Below are positions 9,406 through 24,400 of a stretch of DNA of 64,000 bases, piece after piece. Origin of the DNA: Calothrix parasitica NIES-267. Lineage in GTDB: Bacteria; Cyanobacteriota; Cyanobacteriia; Cyanobacteriales; Nostocaceae. A model generated the notes under the pieces. The model ran no database searches. It was not told the origin of the DNA and worked only from the letters and a program-made list of their open reading frames with translations. The translations under genes and the position numbers were made by a program. The stretch is taken from contig NZ_AP018228.1 of assembly GCF_002368095.1 (NCBI RefSeq), positions 167,723 through 231,722 of the forward strand, read 5' to 3'. Position 1 is the first letter of the stretch; each line of letters opens with the position of its first letter.

Positions 9406-12400
9406 CAGTTCTCCAATAATTGATGCAACTTTAACCAACGATACGGGGTTAAGCGATACAGATAATATTACTAACGACCCTACAATTAGTGGTACTGTAA
9501 TTGATGATGGGGAAATAGTACAATTTAGCGCTGGGTTTAACGATTCAGATATTGATAATTATGTCAATGTTTTACCCCAACGTGATGAAAACGGTAATTT
9601 TAGTTTTGATAGAGCAACTTTAGAATCGATTTACGGTGATAGTTTACCGGATGGGAATCATACTCTACATTTAATTTCCACAGATGCTTCTGGTAATGTT
9701 TCTAATCTGTTTGATTTGACGTTTACTTTAGATACGATAACTCCAGCACCAGATAATTTAGATTTAACAGCTACAAACGATAGCGGAGTTGACGACAGCG
9801 ATAATATTACCAATAATTCAACTCCAGAAATTACGGGTAATGCAGAAGTTGGAAGTAAGGTAGAGCTATTAAATAATTCCATCAAGATTGGAGAAGCTAC
9901 AGTAGATGGAAATGGTGATTGGAGAATAACAACTAATAATTTAGCAGACGGTAATTATAGTATTACAGCTATAGCGACAGATATTGCTGGAAATCAAAAT
10001 CAAAGTAATGTACCTTTATCTTTAACAATTGATACTTCTTCACCAGATGCTCCGATTGATTTAAAATTATCTTCAGATAGTGATTCAGGAATTAGCGATC
10101 GCGATAAGATAACGAATGATGAAAATCCTACTATTACTGGATTAGCAGCAGTTGGAGCAACAGTTGAATTATTTAGCGATGGGATATCTGTAGGAACAAC
10201 CACAGCTGATGATGATGGTAATTGGGAAATTACAGTTGCAGAAAATTTAACCGATGGAATACGAGAAATTACTGCTATTGCGACTGATGTTGCTGGAAAT
10301 CAAAGTTTTTCGTCAATACCTTTATTAATTACGATTGATAGTAGTAATCCGCAAATTACTTTGACAAATCCAGTTACGGGTACGGATTTAAATCAATCTT
10401 CTCGTTTGGTTGGTATTGCTAACGGTACGGGTTCTGATTTAGTTAGCTTTTCCTATAAATTTGATTCTGGAGAAGATATTTTAGTTAACTTTGATAGTAA
10501 TGGGGAATTTGACCAGGAATTTGATTTTACAGGGATAGATAATGGAAGTCATACTTTAATTCTGACGACGACAGACGTTGCTGGTAATGTAGAAAATTCT
10601 GTATATAGCGTTTCTGTAGTTTTAGATTCTCCACCAGTAATTACAGCAGCTTTAGTTAACGATTCTGGGGAAAGCAATACAGATAAAATTACCAACGACC
10701 CCACAATAAACGGTACGATTGCGGATGATGGGATTATCGTAAGATTAAAAGCTGGATTTAACGACGTTGAAGTAGATAATTATGTAGATGTTTCAGCTCA
10801 ATTGCAGTCGGATGGTAGCTTTAGCTTAGATAAAACAACTTTAGAAACGATTTACGGGGATACCTTACCCGATGGAAATCATACTTTACGTATACAAGCA
10901 ATAGATGATTACGGAAACAGTTCCGAAACCTTTAATTTAAACTTTACTCTGGATACCACACCACCACCAATTTCCAATCCAGATTTACCAGCAAATAATG
11001 ACAGCGGTATTAGCAACAGCGATAATATTACCAATAATAATACTCCCAACATTACCGGTAATACAGAAGCTGGAAGTAAAGTCGAATTATTCGTCGATGA
11101 AAACTCTATTGGTGAATTAGAAGTTGATGGAAATGGAAATTGGACTTCCACAACTGAGGAACTAATAGATGGGGAATATGAAATTACAGCATCAGCTACA
11201 GATATTGCTGGAAATACCAGTAATTCAGATATTCCCCTGCAATTAAACATCGATACTACCCTACCTGAAATTAATTTTGATTCCAATCTGGAAAATCAAA
11301 TTTTAGTTGAGGGAGCAAGATTAGCGGGTAATGCAAATGGTACTGGTTCTAATATTACCGCGATTGAATATAGTTTTGATGAAATTCCTGCTTCCACTAC
11401 AATAACTTTGAATGATGCTGGAAATTTTGACCAAGAGTTTGATTTAACGGGATTAGAAAACGGAAGTCATACTTTAACTTTTACGACAACAGATGCTGCT
11501 GGTAATGTCAATACGATTCAATATAACGTTACGGTAGCGATTGACGAACAACCTCCGGTAATTATAGTTTCCTTAATAAGCGATACTGGTATAGATTCAA
11601 CGGATAAAATTACTAATAATCCCAATATCATTGGTACTGTAGCTGATGAAAACCAGGTTGTAGAGCTAAAAGCTGGTTTTAACGATGTAGAAATAGGTAA
11701 TTATGTAGACATTACCGCTCGATTGCAGTCGGATGGTAATTTTAGTTTGGATAAAACAACTTTAGAAATTATCTACGGTGATACTCTACCAGATGGAAAT
11801 CATACTTTAAATTTAATTTCCAAAGATGAATTTGGTAATCAAAGCGATATTTACAACTTTGAATTTATTCTTGATACTACTATAGAAGAACCAACTTTAG
11901 ATTTAACAGCAGAAAGCGATAGCGGTATTAGTAGTAGCGATAATATTACATTAACGAAAACTCCGACAATATCCGGTACCGGAGAAATAGGTAGTAGAGT
12001 ACAGCTTTTAGAAAATAATCAAAATCAAAATAATCAAATTCTGGGAGAAACAACCGTTGGTGATGATGGTACCTGGGAAATTACAACTCCTGAATTTGCT
12101 GATGGAGCATATGAATTAACTGCTACTACAACAGATATTGCTGGAAATCAAAGTGTTTCGTCTACACCATTATCAATCAATATTGATACCGTACTACCTC
12201 AATTTGATTTAACCAACCCGATAGATAATTCTCCTTTAACACCAGCAAGTAAAATTACGGGTACTGTAAACGGAACGGGAAGTAATATCGATAAAGTAAC
12301 CTATCGTTTTAACGACTCAGAAGAAATTCCCATATCCATTGATTCTACAGGAAACTTCAATCAAGCTTTTGATTTAACTGGTTTAAATAATGGAGACTAT

Positions 12401-15400
12401 ACCGTTACCGTTACCACTACTGATGTCGCAGGAAATGTCAATACAAATCAATATAACGTAACGGTAGAAATTGATGTTAATAGTCCAATTATAGATATTT
12501 CGTTAAATAACGATACCGCAGCCAATAATACTACCAATACAGATAGAATTACATCCGACCCGACAATAAACGGTACGATTACAGATAATAATGATATCGT
12601 TTCCTTCCAAGCTGGTTTCAACGATAATTTAGTTGACGTTACCTCTTCTCTACAACCAGATGGTAGCTTTAGCTTTGATAGAACTCAGTTGGAAACCATT
12701 TTAGGAAATACATTAGAAGATGGAATTCAAACTCTACAATTACAAGCTACCGATGAATTTGGAAACCAGTCAGAAATATTCAGTTTTACCTTTACTCTAG
12801 ATACTACAGTTAATCCACCTGACAACTTAGATTTACCTGCTGACAAAGATAGTGGAGTAGATAGCAGCGATAATATTACCAATGATAATTCTCCCATTAT
12901 TACTGGTAATGCAGAACCAAATTCCACAGTACAGCTATCTCAGAATGGGGAAGTAATTGGAGAAGTAACAGCTACAGAGGGTGGAAATTGGGAATTTACG
13001 ATAGATAATAATTTAGATAATGGTAATTTTGAATATAGTGCTATTACAACCGATATTGCTGGAAATACAAGTTCTTCTAGTACTCCCCTAACAATTACTA
13101 TCGATACCGTTTTACCTTCTATCAACCTTACCACCGCAACCGATACACCAATAGTGCTGGGAGATAAATTAACTGGTATTGCTGATGGTACTGGTAGTGA
13201 GTTAGAAAATCTTACGTATAGCTTTGATGATAGGGAAGAAATTGCGTTAACTATAGATAGTCAAGGTAATTTTGACCAAGAATTTGATTTAACAGATTTA
13301 GAAAACGGTTCCCATATCCTCAACATTACCAGTACCGATACCGCTGGGAATATCAATACAATTCAATATAACGTTACGGTAAATATTGACAACGTAGCAC
13401 CAATAATTGCAGCAGGACTATTTAGAGATACCGCACCAAATAATCAAACTAATACAGATAATATTACCTTTGATGCAACTATAAGCGGTACCGTAACAGA
13501 AGAAAATCAAATTGTTGAGCTAAAAGCTGCTTTTGATAATATTTCCATAGAGTCGGGTATTGATGTCACTTCCCAATTACAACCAGATGGAAGTTTTACC
13601 TTTAATCAAACAACTTTAGAAACTATTTACGGGGATAGCTTACCGGATGGAACCCATACCCTCACCTTACAAGCCAAAGATGAGTATGGAAATATTTCCA
13701 ACAACTTTGATATTACCTTTACCTTAGATACAAATATTGTCCAACCAGTCTTTGATTTAGACTCAGAATCCGACTCCGATGAACAAGGTGATAAAAAGAC
13801 AACCTTTGAAATCGTTACCTTAACGGGACAAACAGAAAGTAATGCGGAAATATCCTTACAGGGAACAGATTTAACCACAACAGCTGATAGCGAAGGAAAT
13901 TATAGTTTTACAGATATTTCCGTTTATCTAGGAGATAATTCCTTTACCGCTATCTCTACAGATATCGCTGGAAACCAAAACACCTACACCGAAATAATTA
14001 CCCGTCTCAATCCTCCTGCTGGAATTACCTTAGATACCAATACCATTCCAGAAAATAGCAATCAAGGTACCGTCATTGGAACATTGGGAAGTACCGATAC
14101 CAATACAGAAAATAATTTTACGTATAGTTTAATAAATGATGCTGAAGGTAGATTTCAAATTGTAGATAATCAACTGACTGTTGCTGATGGAACACTACTC
14201 GATTTTGAAACCACTACCCAACATACTGTTACCGTCCGTAGCATTGATAATAATGGTGTCGTAGCAACAGAAGAATTTAGTATAGACATTACCAACGTTA
14301 ACGAAGCACCTTTATTTAATAGCACTCCCGAATATACCGGAGAAACAGGAACAGAATATACCTACAACATTACCACTACCGACCTAGATGCTGGAGATAC
14401 TAGAACAATTTCTGCATCAAACCTTCCCGAATGGTTAACCTTAACAGATAACGGTGACGGTAGCGCTACATTAATTGGTACTCCCACCAATACAACAGAC
14501 GGAATTCCTACAGAAGACAGTTTATATAACGTAGATTTAACCGTTACCGATGCTGGTGGATTAACAGAAATTCAATCCTTTATTATTTCCGCTGCTCCTA
14601 ATATTTCCCTCACTGAAGAAACCAATTTTACGCAAAATCAAAATATCTCCTTTACCATTCCCCAAAATCCTTCAATACTAAAATTCAAAATAAATCCGCA
14701 ATTTGATACCACGGATGTAGAATTTATCAACGATGCTTTTGAAGTTGCTTTAATTGACGAGAATGGAAAATCCTTAGTACATACCTTCTCCAAAGATAAA
14801 GATGCTTTCTTTAACCTCACAGAAGGAGAAAATGCAGCATTAGGAGCGGGAACCAACTATAATTCCGCTGACGGAACAATTAGCTTAAATTTAACTGGTG
14901 TAGCTCCAGAAACGGATGCAAAATTAATCTTCCGTTTAGTAAATAACGATAGCGATACAACTACTAACGTTACCATCTCCGACTTTACCGTTGAAATCGC
15001 TCCTCAAGAAACACAAATACCAACTCAAAACCAATTTGATATTGAATTAAATCCTGGAGAAACACCAGATTTTAACTTACTCACAGACGTTTCCGATAGT
15101 TTCTCCGCTGAATATAAACGTACCACCTACAACGCTGATACCAAACTGCTTTACGCCGATATAGCAATCCGTAATAATGGTTCCTATAGCGTTGACGCAC
15201 CGTTAATTGTCGCAGTTACAAATATTAGCGACCCCAGCGTAATTTTACGTAACCCAGAAGGCTTAACTCCAGAAGGAATTCCCTACTATAACTTCTCCAA
15301 TTTAGTTGAAAACGAAAAATTAAATCCAGAAGAATTAACCTCAAATAGTAGCTTAGTATTTTATAATCCGGAAGGGGGACAATTTACCTATAACTTACAG

Positions 15401-18400
15401 GTACTCGCAGAAATAAACGCAGCACCAGTAATTGAAAGCAAACCGGAAATAGAAATCCTTGGTGGAAAACAATATCAGTATCGGGTAGAAGCAACAGACC
15501 CCAACGACGATACAATTAGCTACGAACTGCTAACTTCCCCAGATGGGATGAGCATTGATGCAGAAACTGGGTTAATTACCTGGGATACAACTATAGATAA
15601 TATTGGTAATCAAAATATTGTAGTTCAAGCTAGCGATAGTCGCGGTAGAACCGATACTCAAGTATTTAATTTAGCAGTAATTGATACTCCTCCCAATCGT
15701 CCTCCCGTATTTACTTCCACTCCTGTGGTAGATGCAGCGATTAATACTGAGTATAAATATGATGCTGATGCTAAAGACCCGGATTTGGATGAGGTGAATT
15801 ATAGTTTGGGATTGGCTCCAGAAGGGATGGAGATTGATGCTGCGACTGGGGAAATTACTTGGACACCACCTGCGGTATTAAACTTAGGAGATACTATCCT
15901 GGGGAGAATTAGTATACCTGGGGAAAAAGATGAATTTAGCTTCAGTGGGGCTGTAGGACAACGTATCTATTTTGACTCACTGCAATACAGTGGCAGATAC
16001 TCAGATTGGAACTTTGATGTAGTAAGTCCCAGTGGTAAAGAAACGATTAATATTGACTTCCGCTACAATAAAATACTTACTTTAGAAGAGACCGGTAATT
16101 ATCGTATAACCGTTAATCTTGATGATGATAAAACAGGTAGTTATGGGTTTAGCGTCATCAACCTAAATATGATACCGCAAATAACCTACGATACTGAAAT
16201 TAAAGGTTCTTTAAGTCCGGGGTCAGAAGACGACTTATTCCGCTTCACAGGCAATAAAGGTCAAAAACTCTTCTTTGATAGAATAACCAAAGGCGGTAGC
16301 ATGAATTGGGCGCTATACGATACCCAAAATAGAGAAATTGCCTCCAATAGTAGCTTCAATGATATTGAGTTTTATTTACCAGAAGATGGCGAGTATATCC
16401 TAGCGCTTAGGGGTAGTTCGGCTTTTACCAGCACAGTTGATTATTCTTTTGAAATCATTACCCCAGAAGAAATTACGACTCCAATTACCTTGGGTAGTAA
16501 TGCTAACCCTAACAGTATTTATGGTGAAATTACTGAAAAAGGTGAAGAAGATTTCTATACCTTTACTGGAACACCAGGTCAACGCATCTACTTTGACCGT
16601 CTTTTCCTAAATTCAACGAGTTCATCAGCTTTAGATGCCGAAATCTACAGCCCTAGTGGACAAAAAGTATTTTCTCGTAACTTCCGAAGTGGCTCAGATT
16701 TAGACCCGATTACTTTGGATGAAAGCGGCACTTACCGCGTGCGAATTAATGCTTCTGAAGAAAATACAGGTACTTACAGCTTCAATATCCTAGATTTGGG
16801 TAATTCGATACCCATAAACTTAGATAGGAACTATACTGGCACTCTCGAACCCGGACAGGAAAGTCATTTCTACAACTTTACTGGGAATGAGGGACAGCGA
16901 CTGTATTTAGATACATCGGGTGGTAGCGGTACTTCAAATACTAACTGGACTCTTTATGACTCAAGCAATAAATCGGTTGGTAGTAGCAGCCTAAATAATG
17001 ATATTGAGGTACTGCTAACCAAAACAGATAATTACACCTTGGCAATTAGGGGTAACAATGGTAATGACCCAGTTAATTACAGCTTTGAGGTGATTACTCC
17101 CGATACGAATATAGAAATACTAACATTAGACACGGAGGTGATTAGTAGTATTACAGAGAAAGGCGAGCGGGATGTATATACCTTTACTGGTAGTAAAAAT
17201 CAAAGGCTATTCCTTGATACATTAATTTCAACACCCGATACTAAAGCCACATTAATCAGTCCCAGTAGTACTAAAGTCATCAATGACGCTTCAATGTACA
17301 GAGATTTTAGCCGTCATCCGGTAATCCTACCAGAAGCGGGTGATTATGAATTGATGATTGACGGTTCTGGGGAATCCACAGATAACTACAGTTTCCGCTT
17401 AATTGACTTGGGTAATGCAACAATATTACCAAGGGAAACTCCCACCAGTGGCACTTTAAATCCTGGAACATCAATACAGTTTTATCAGTTTGATGGCAAT
17501 GAAGGGGAGCGCATTTACTTTGATAATCAAGTAAGTTCTCCTAATACTAACTGGCATCTCTACAATTCTAGTAACAATGAATTTGTAGAAGTATCGCTTA
17601 ATAATGACTTTGAATACGTGCTACCGGGAGACAGCACTTATTACTTGATGTTGAGAGGAGAGAATGGAACTCCTGTTGACTACAATATTCAGATAGTAGC
17701 TACTAAATCTCCTGATACTAATTATGTGTTAGATACTTTAGTTAATACAGATATTTCCAAACTTGGCGAACAAGATTCCTACACATTTAACGGTAAAGTT
17801 GGTCAAACTATTTACTTTGACCCTTCTGTAGGCAATCAAAATATTACCGCAAAAATTTATAGCCCCAGCGGTACAGAAATCTTCAACGGTAAAACCAATG
17901 AAGATAGTGTACCTATTACGCTTCTAGAAGAAGGAAATTATCGTTTAAGTCTTGATGGTAGCAGTGACACTACCGGAAATTACAGCTTCCGTGTCGCAGA
18001 TATAGAATTACAAGATGTTTTACCAACGGATACTCCTTTGAATGGAACCTTAGCTGTTGGTGAAACAAAGCTGTATCAAGTTAACGGTGCTAAAGGTGAT
18101 GTACTAGGATTTGATAGTTTAACGTCTGTATCTGGTGTTGACTGGGTATTGTATGCTCCAAGTATATTGTCGAGTGGAAACAATGAAGTTGGTAAAGCAT
18201 CTTTAGGTACTGACTTTACTCGCACTTTGCCAAGTGATGGTGTTTATACTTTAGCAATTCGCAACACTTCTGATACTGCTGTAACCTATGACGTACAAGT
18301 AAATGACATTACTCCAACTTCGGTAACGAATAGCGGATTAGGAATACTGTATGAAGGTGATATATCCGTCGCTGGAGAAGTTGATGAATATACTTTCACT

Positions 18401-21400
18401 GCAAATGCAGGTACCTTTGTTTACTTTGATGGTCAAGAAGATAATAATTCAACACGGGTAAGACTATATAATCCTGACAATACTTTATTCTCTAGTAATT
18501 ACCAACCCAATGCAAATTATGGTCCCCTTCTGTTGCAACAAACTGGTACTTATAAGTTAGAAGCATATGGTTCTAATAGTAATGCCACTGGTGGCTATAA
18601 ATTTCAACTTCTAGATTTAGAAGCTGCAACTACGCTCTCATTGAATACTGACCAAAATATTCTTTTAAATCCGAAAGAAATAAAAGCTTATAAATTCACT
18701 GGTAAAGTCGGTCAACAAGTTTGGTTCGATGGTTTAAACACCAGTAATCCTAATATTACAGCTTACCTATATAATCCAAATGGTCGTCAACTTTACAGTC
18801 ATAGTGACCTGCTAAATGATGTAGCAATACAAACTCTTTCTCAAGAAGGCACCTACTACCTGGTACTTTCATCAAATAGTACATCGGATGAAACTGCTAG
18901 TTTCCGATTACTCGACGATATTGGAGCAACAACTATTGACTTAGATACTGAAATTACAGGAAACTTCGGTACGAGTCGGCGTGAAGCAAATATATATAAA
19001 TTTAACGGTAGTGAGGGGCAGCGTCTCTATTTTGACCGTAATGATGGTGACTCTCGTAACTACTACTATCTCTACAATAAGAGTGGAAAACGAATTTTCT
19101 GGGAAGGGTTAGATGATGACCGAGAACTAGCCGAATTACCATACGATGGAGAATATACTTTAGTTTTTTCAGGTAATGGTAGGACTAATAATAATTATGA
19201 TTTACGCATAGTCACCCCAGAACCCACCACCGCATCTTATACCGTTGGAGAAACAGTTAGTAGCAGTATCAGCGAGCTTGGAGAAGAAGATACTTATACA
19301 TTTAGCGGTACAGTAGGACAACAACTGTGGTTTGATAGCTTATCTGCAAGTAATATCAGTGCCTACCTTTACAGCCCAACTAACGTACAAGTTTGGGGTC
19401 AAGGTGCTAGCAGTGATAAGGAACCTTTTACATTAACCTCGGAAGGTACTTATCGCTTGGTAATAGATGGTTCTTCCGATAATGTTGGAGACTACAGTTT
19501 CCGCTTGCTTGATTTGGTATCAGCGACTCCGGTTGACTTAGATACTGAAATTACTGGAAACTTTGGTACGAGTCAGCGTGAAGCAAATATATATAAATTT
19601 AACGGTAGTGAGGGGCAGCGTCTCTATTTTGACCGTAATGATGGTGATTCTCGTAACTACTACTATCTCTACAATAAGAATGGAAAACGAATTTTTTGGG
19701 AAGGGTTAGATGATGACCGAGAACTAGCCGAATTACCATACGATGGAGAATATACTTTAGTTTTTTCAGGTAATGGTAGGACTAATAATAATTATGATTT
19801 ACGCATAGTCACCCCAGAACTTATTACCTCTTCTTATACTGTTGGAGAAACAATTAGTAACAATATTAGCGAAGTAGGAGAAGAAGATACTTATACATTC
19901 TCAGGGGAAGTAGGTCATCAACTATGGTTTGACAGCTTATCTGCAGCAAGTAATATCAGTGCCTACCTTTACAGCCCGACTAACGTACAAGTTTGGGGTC
20001 AAGGTGCTGGCAGTGATAAGGAACCTTTTACACTAACCGAAGCAGGTACTTATCGCTTGGTAATAGATGGCTCTTCCGATAATGTTGGAGACTACAGTTT
20101 CCGCTTGCTTGATTTGGTATCAGCGACTCCGGTTGACTTAGATACTGAGATTACAGGAAACTTCGGTACGAGTCAGCGTGAAGCAAATATATATAAATTT
20201 AACGGTAGTGAGGGGCAGCGTCTCTATTTTGACCGTAATGACGGTGATTCTCGTAACTACTACTATCTCTACGATAAGAGTGGAAAACGAATTTTTTGGG
20301 AAGAGTTAGATAATGACCGAGAACTAGCCGAATTACCATACGATGGTGAATATACTTTAGTTTTTTCAGGTAGAGGTAGGACTAATAATAATTATGATTT
20401 ACGAATAGTTACCCCAGAACTTGTTACTTCTTCTTACACTGTTGGAGAAACAGCTACTAGCAATATTAGCGAGCTTGGAGAGGAAGACACTTACACCTTT
20501 GAAGGAACTTTAGGACAGCAGCTATTTTTCGATGCATTAAATGGCAATACTAGCTTAGATGTACGTTTGTATACGCCCAGTAATATTCTACTAATTGACA
20601 AAGATACCAATAGTGACTGGCTACCGTTTGATTTAACTGAAACCGGAACTTACCGTTTGGTAGTAGATGGCTCTAGCGACACCACGGGTGATTACAGCTT
20701 TATCCTCAGCAATCGGGATTCCGCCCAAACAATAACTTTAAATACTTCTACTCCAGGTAATTTAAATCCCGGTAACAAAGTTAACCTCTATAAGTTTGCA
20801 GGTGAGTCGGGTCAAATTCTTAACTTTAATTTAGATGCTGACTCTTGGAACGAAGCTAACTGGGTTCTTTACGACCCCAGCGGTACACCTATCAAAACCC
20901 CGAATGCTGACAGCCCTGATTTCAACGCCACATTAAGTACTAGCGGCTGGTACACTCTCGCTATAGTTGGTAGTAGCAACAATCCCGTTAATTACAGTTT
21001 CCAAATTACCGATATTTCCGTCGCTCCTATCACCAATACGGGACTAGAAGTTGTACAAAGCGGCACCTTAAATGCTGGAGAGGTAATTGATTATGAATTT
21101 ACTGCAACTGCTGGTACGCTGATTTTGTTTGACGGTCAACTGTCACAAAACAATTGGCAGATTCGGGCAAGACTACTGAACCCAGATGGCAGTTTTGTTT
21201 TCAACAATCACGAAGCAGGAAAAGATACTGCGCCGATTCTACTAGAGCAAACTGGCAATTATAAATTACAAACATATGGTTTCTACACCAGCACGACTGG
21301 TGACTATGGATTTAACCTGCTAGAACTGCCCAAAAATTTAAGAAATCCAAATCTTAACTATCTGGAAATTGGCACTGCTGTTAGTGGTGAGTTAGATGCA

Positions 21401-24400
21401 TTATCCGATAAGGTTTATACCTTTGATGGGGTGCAGGGACAGAAATTTGCGTTCAACGCCATGATTGGTACAAACGTCAAAGCATCTTTGTACGACGCGA
21501 ATGGTAAAAATATCTTTTCTCAAAGTGACTTCCAGTGGTCGAGAGATAGGGGACCATTTACGTTAACTCAGGATGGGCTTCACTATCTGGTAATTGCAAA
21601 TGATAGTGCTGCCAATAACAACTACTCCTTCGAGCTACTAGATTTAACCACAGCACCCGATATTACTTACAATGCACCAAAAGTTGGTTCAATCTCAAAC
21701 GGACAGCAAAGCCAATTCTTCAAACTAAAAGCAAACGAGGGCGATAGGCTTTACTTTGACAGTATTTCTTCGCAAACTCCTGGTAATGCATCGAACTACC
21801 ACTGGCGGCTTTACGGTCCTGGTAATAACCAACTCTTCGACACCGAACAAAGATATGATGCATCAATCGATATTACCCATACCGGAGAATACTACCTCTA
21901 CATTCAAGGTGGACCCGATGCTGGCAAAATTGAATATAACTTCAGAATTCTCCGCCACCAGCAGTCAAATGTTGATATCGTAACACCTGGTACTGGAGAA
22001 AGTTCTAGTAACGATAGCGATTCTCTCGGACTCTTCAACGTCAAGGTGGCTGCCAAAGATACAAAAGGTGCCAAAGCATTTCAAGATTTTAATATCAAGC
22101 TGTTACCAGACCCCTTGAACGCTAGTCCAGTTATTACTACTACTCCCAAGACAAAATTTGGGCTAACAGATAAAATCTACCGATACCAACTACAAAGTGT
22201 AGACCCAGATGACGACCCACTCACTTATCGCTTGCTAGATGAGCCATTAGGCGCATTAATCGATAATAATACCGGAGAACTGCTGTGGTTCCCAGAATCT
22301 ACTGTTACAAATGGTAGTCAAGTTGACTTTAAAGTAGAAGTGAACGACCGACGTGGTGGTAAGGATATTCAGTCATTTACAGTTGATGTTTACGACGAGT
22401 TAGGTAGAATTCAAGGCGCAGTCTTCGATGACCTCAATGGTAACGGTTTGCTTGACTCGAAGCTAATCAAAGGAGATGACCCATCAATTATCTTTGCTAT
22501 TGATGTTTCTGGTAGTACCGCAGCACCTTTCTTTGGTGAAGAAGGGGATAGAACTGTGGAGACTACCTTGGATGCTCAGGTTGCTGCTGCTAATGCAATG
22601 ATAGATGCAGTGGTTGCTTCTGGTGAAGGCGACCGGATTAAATTCGGCATTATTCCCCACCAATTTGATGCTGTTATCCAAGACATGGACTTGGCGACGG
22701 AGGGACTACAATATTACACTACTGCCAACGCAGATGTTGACGGCAACGGCGTTGCGGATATCCGAGAAATATTGGAAACTTATCGCCCAGGAACTAACAA
22801 TAACTTCACTAACGCTCTCCAAACAATTGATAGCTTGCTTGATGCCTTACCTGGAAATCCTAACTTGATTTTCATGTCGGATGGTTACGGTCCTCTTGAC
22901 CCCACTGTCGCTTCTCAAGTGGTAACAGATATCAAAGCAAGAGGTGGGAACGTTACTGCATTTGGTGTTGGCTTATATTCAACAATCGAAACAATTGAAA
23001 AGATTGACCCGGATGCCGAACAAATTATCGACTTTGGAAAACTAATTGACATTTTCTCCGGCTTTGATGACGACTACGCTTTAGAACCATTTAAGGAAAA
23101 TGTTACCGTTTACCTCGATTTAAACAATAATGGAATTTTGGAGGAAGGCGAACCGAGTCAATTAACTAAAAAAGATACCTCCACAACAATTTTAGGTAAA
23201 AACAGATATTACTACGCCTTTGAGGACTTAGTACCCGGTACTTACACGGTAAGGACAGTAGTCCCCGACGGTTTCACGCTGACAACCCCGGCTTCGGGTG
23301 CTTTTGTTGACACAGTTACGGTTGACGGAGAAGAATTCACCCATCTTTGGGGTGTTGGTAAAGTCAGCGAACCAGCTAATAGCGACCCGGTATTTATTAC
23401 AACACCATCTCCGGTTTATAAGATAAAAGCAGGCGAACCCCTAATTTACAGAGCCAATGCATTAGATACCAATGCTGACCCATTAACATATAGTTTGATA
23501 CTTGAACCACCTGGTATGACCGTAGATAAAACTAGTGGCACGGTGGTTTGGAATCCTAGCAAGCAGCAAGTTAATGAGTATTATCAAGAACTCAGGGATG
23601 AACGGAAACGTCTTGCAGCAATTGGTAGAGAAGAATTTGCCCGCTCCGTTGTAGAATTCGATGTACCAATTTTGGTGCGCGATGGTAAAGGTGGACAAGC
23701 GATTCAGTACATTAAGGCAGAGCTAGTTCCCGATAACAATGCGCCAAACTTTACTTCAGTAGTTCCGGTAGATGCTATTCCCCAAGTAGGTAAAACTTGG
23801 AATTATCAAGCAAGCGCACAAGATACGGATGGGGATGTTCTGACTTATTCTTTGGTAACGGGTGCGCCGAGTGATGTAACAATTGATTCTGGTACTGGCT
23901 TGGTTCAATGGACTCCGCAGCAACAAGGGGAACAGGAATTTACGATTAAGGTTACGGATAGTAATGGTGCTGAAGCTTTACAGGTTGTTAGTTTAGCTGT
24001 TAGCGAAGCTTTACCAAATTCGGCTCCTGTTATTACTTCTCAACCTCGTAATAATGTCCGCTTGGGTAATACCTACCTTTATCAAATAGAAGCAACCGAC
24101 GTTGATGGAGATGCTTTAACCTATACTTTAAATTCTGCTCCAGATGGAATGACTTTAGAAAATAATAATGTCATTGTCTGGACTCCTGGTGCAAACCAGT
24201 TCGGAAACCAACAAGTAGTAATAAGCGTATCGGATGGGGAAGCTACGGTTACTCAATCCTTTAACGTCAACGTCACCAACCAATCAATCAACAACGCTCC
24301 CACAATCACCTCGGTACCGGAATTAATCACCAATATAGAAAAAGAATATACTTATAACGTCACCGGAACCGATGCAGATGGTGATTATCTGGTGTGGAGC

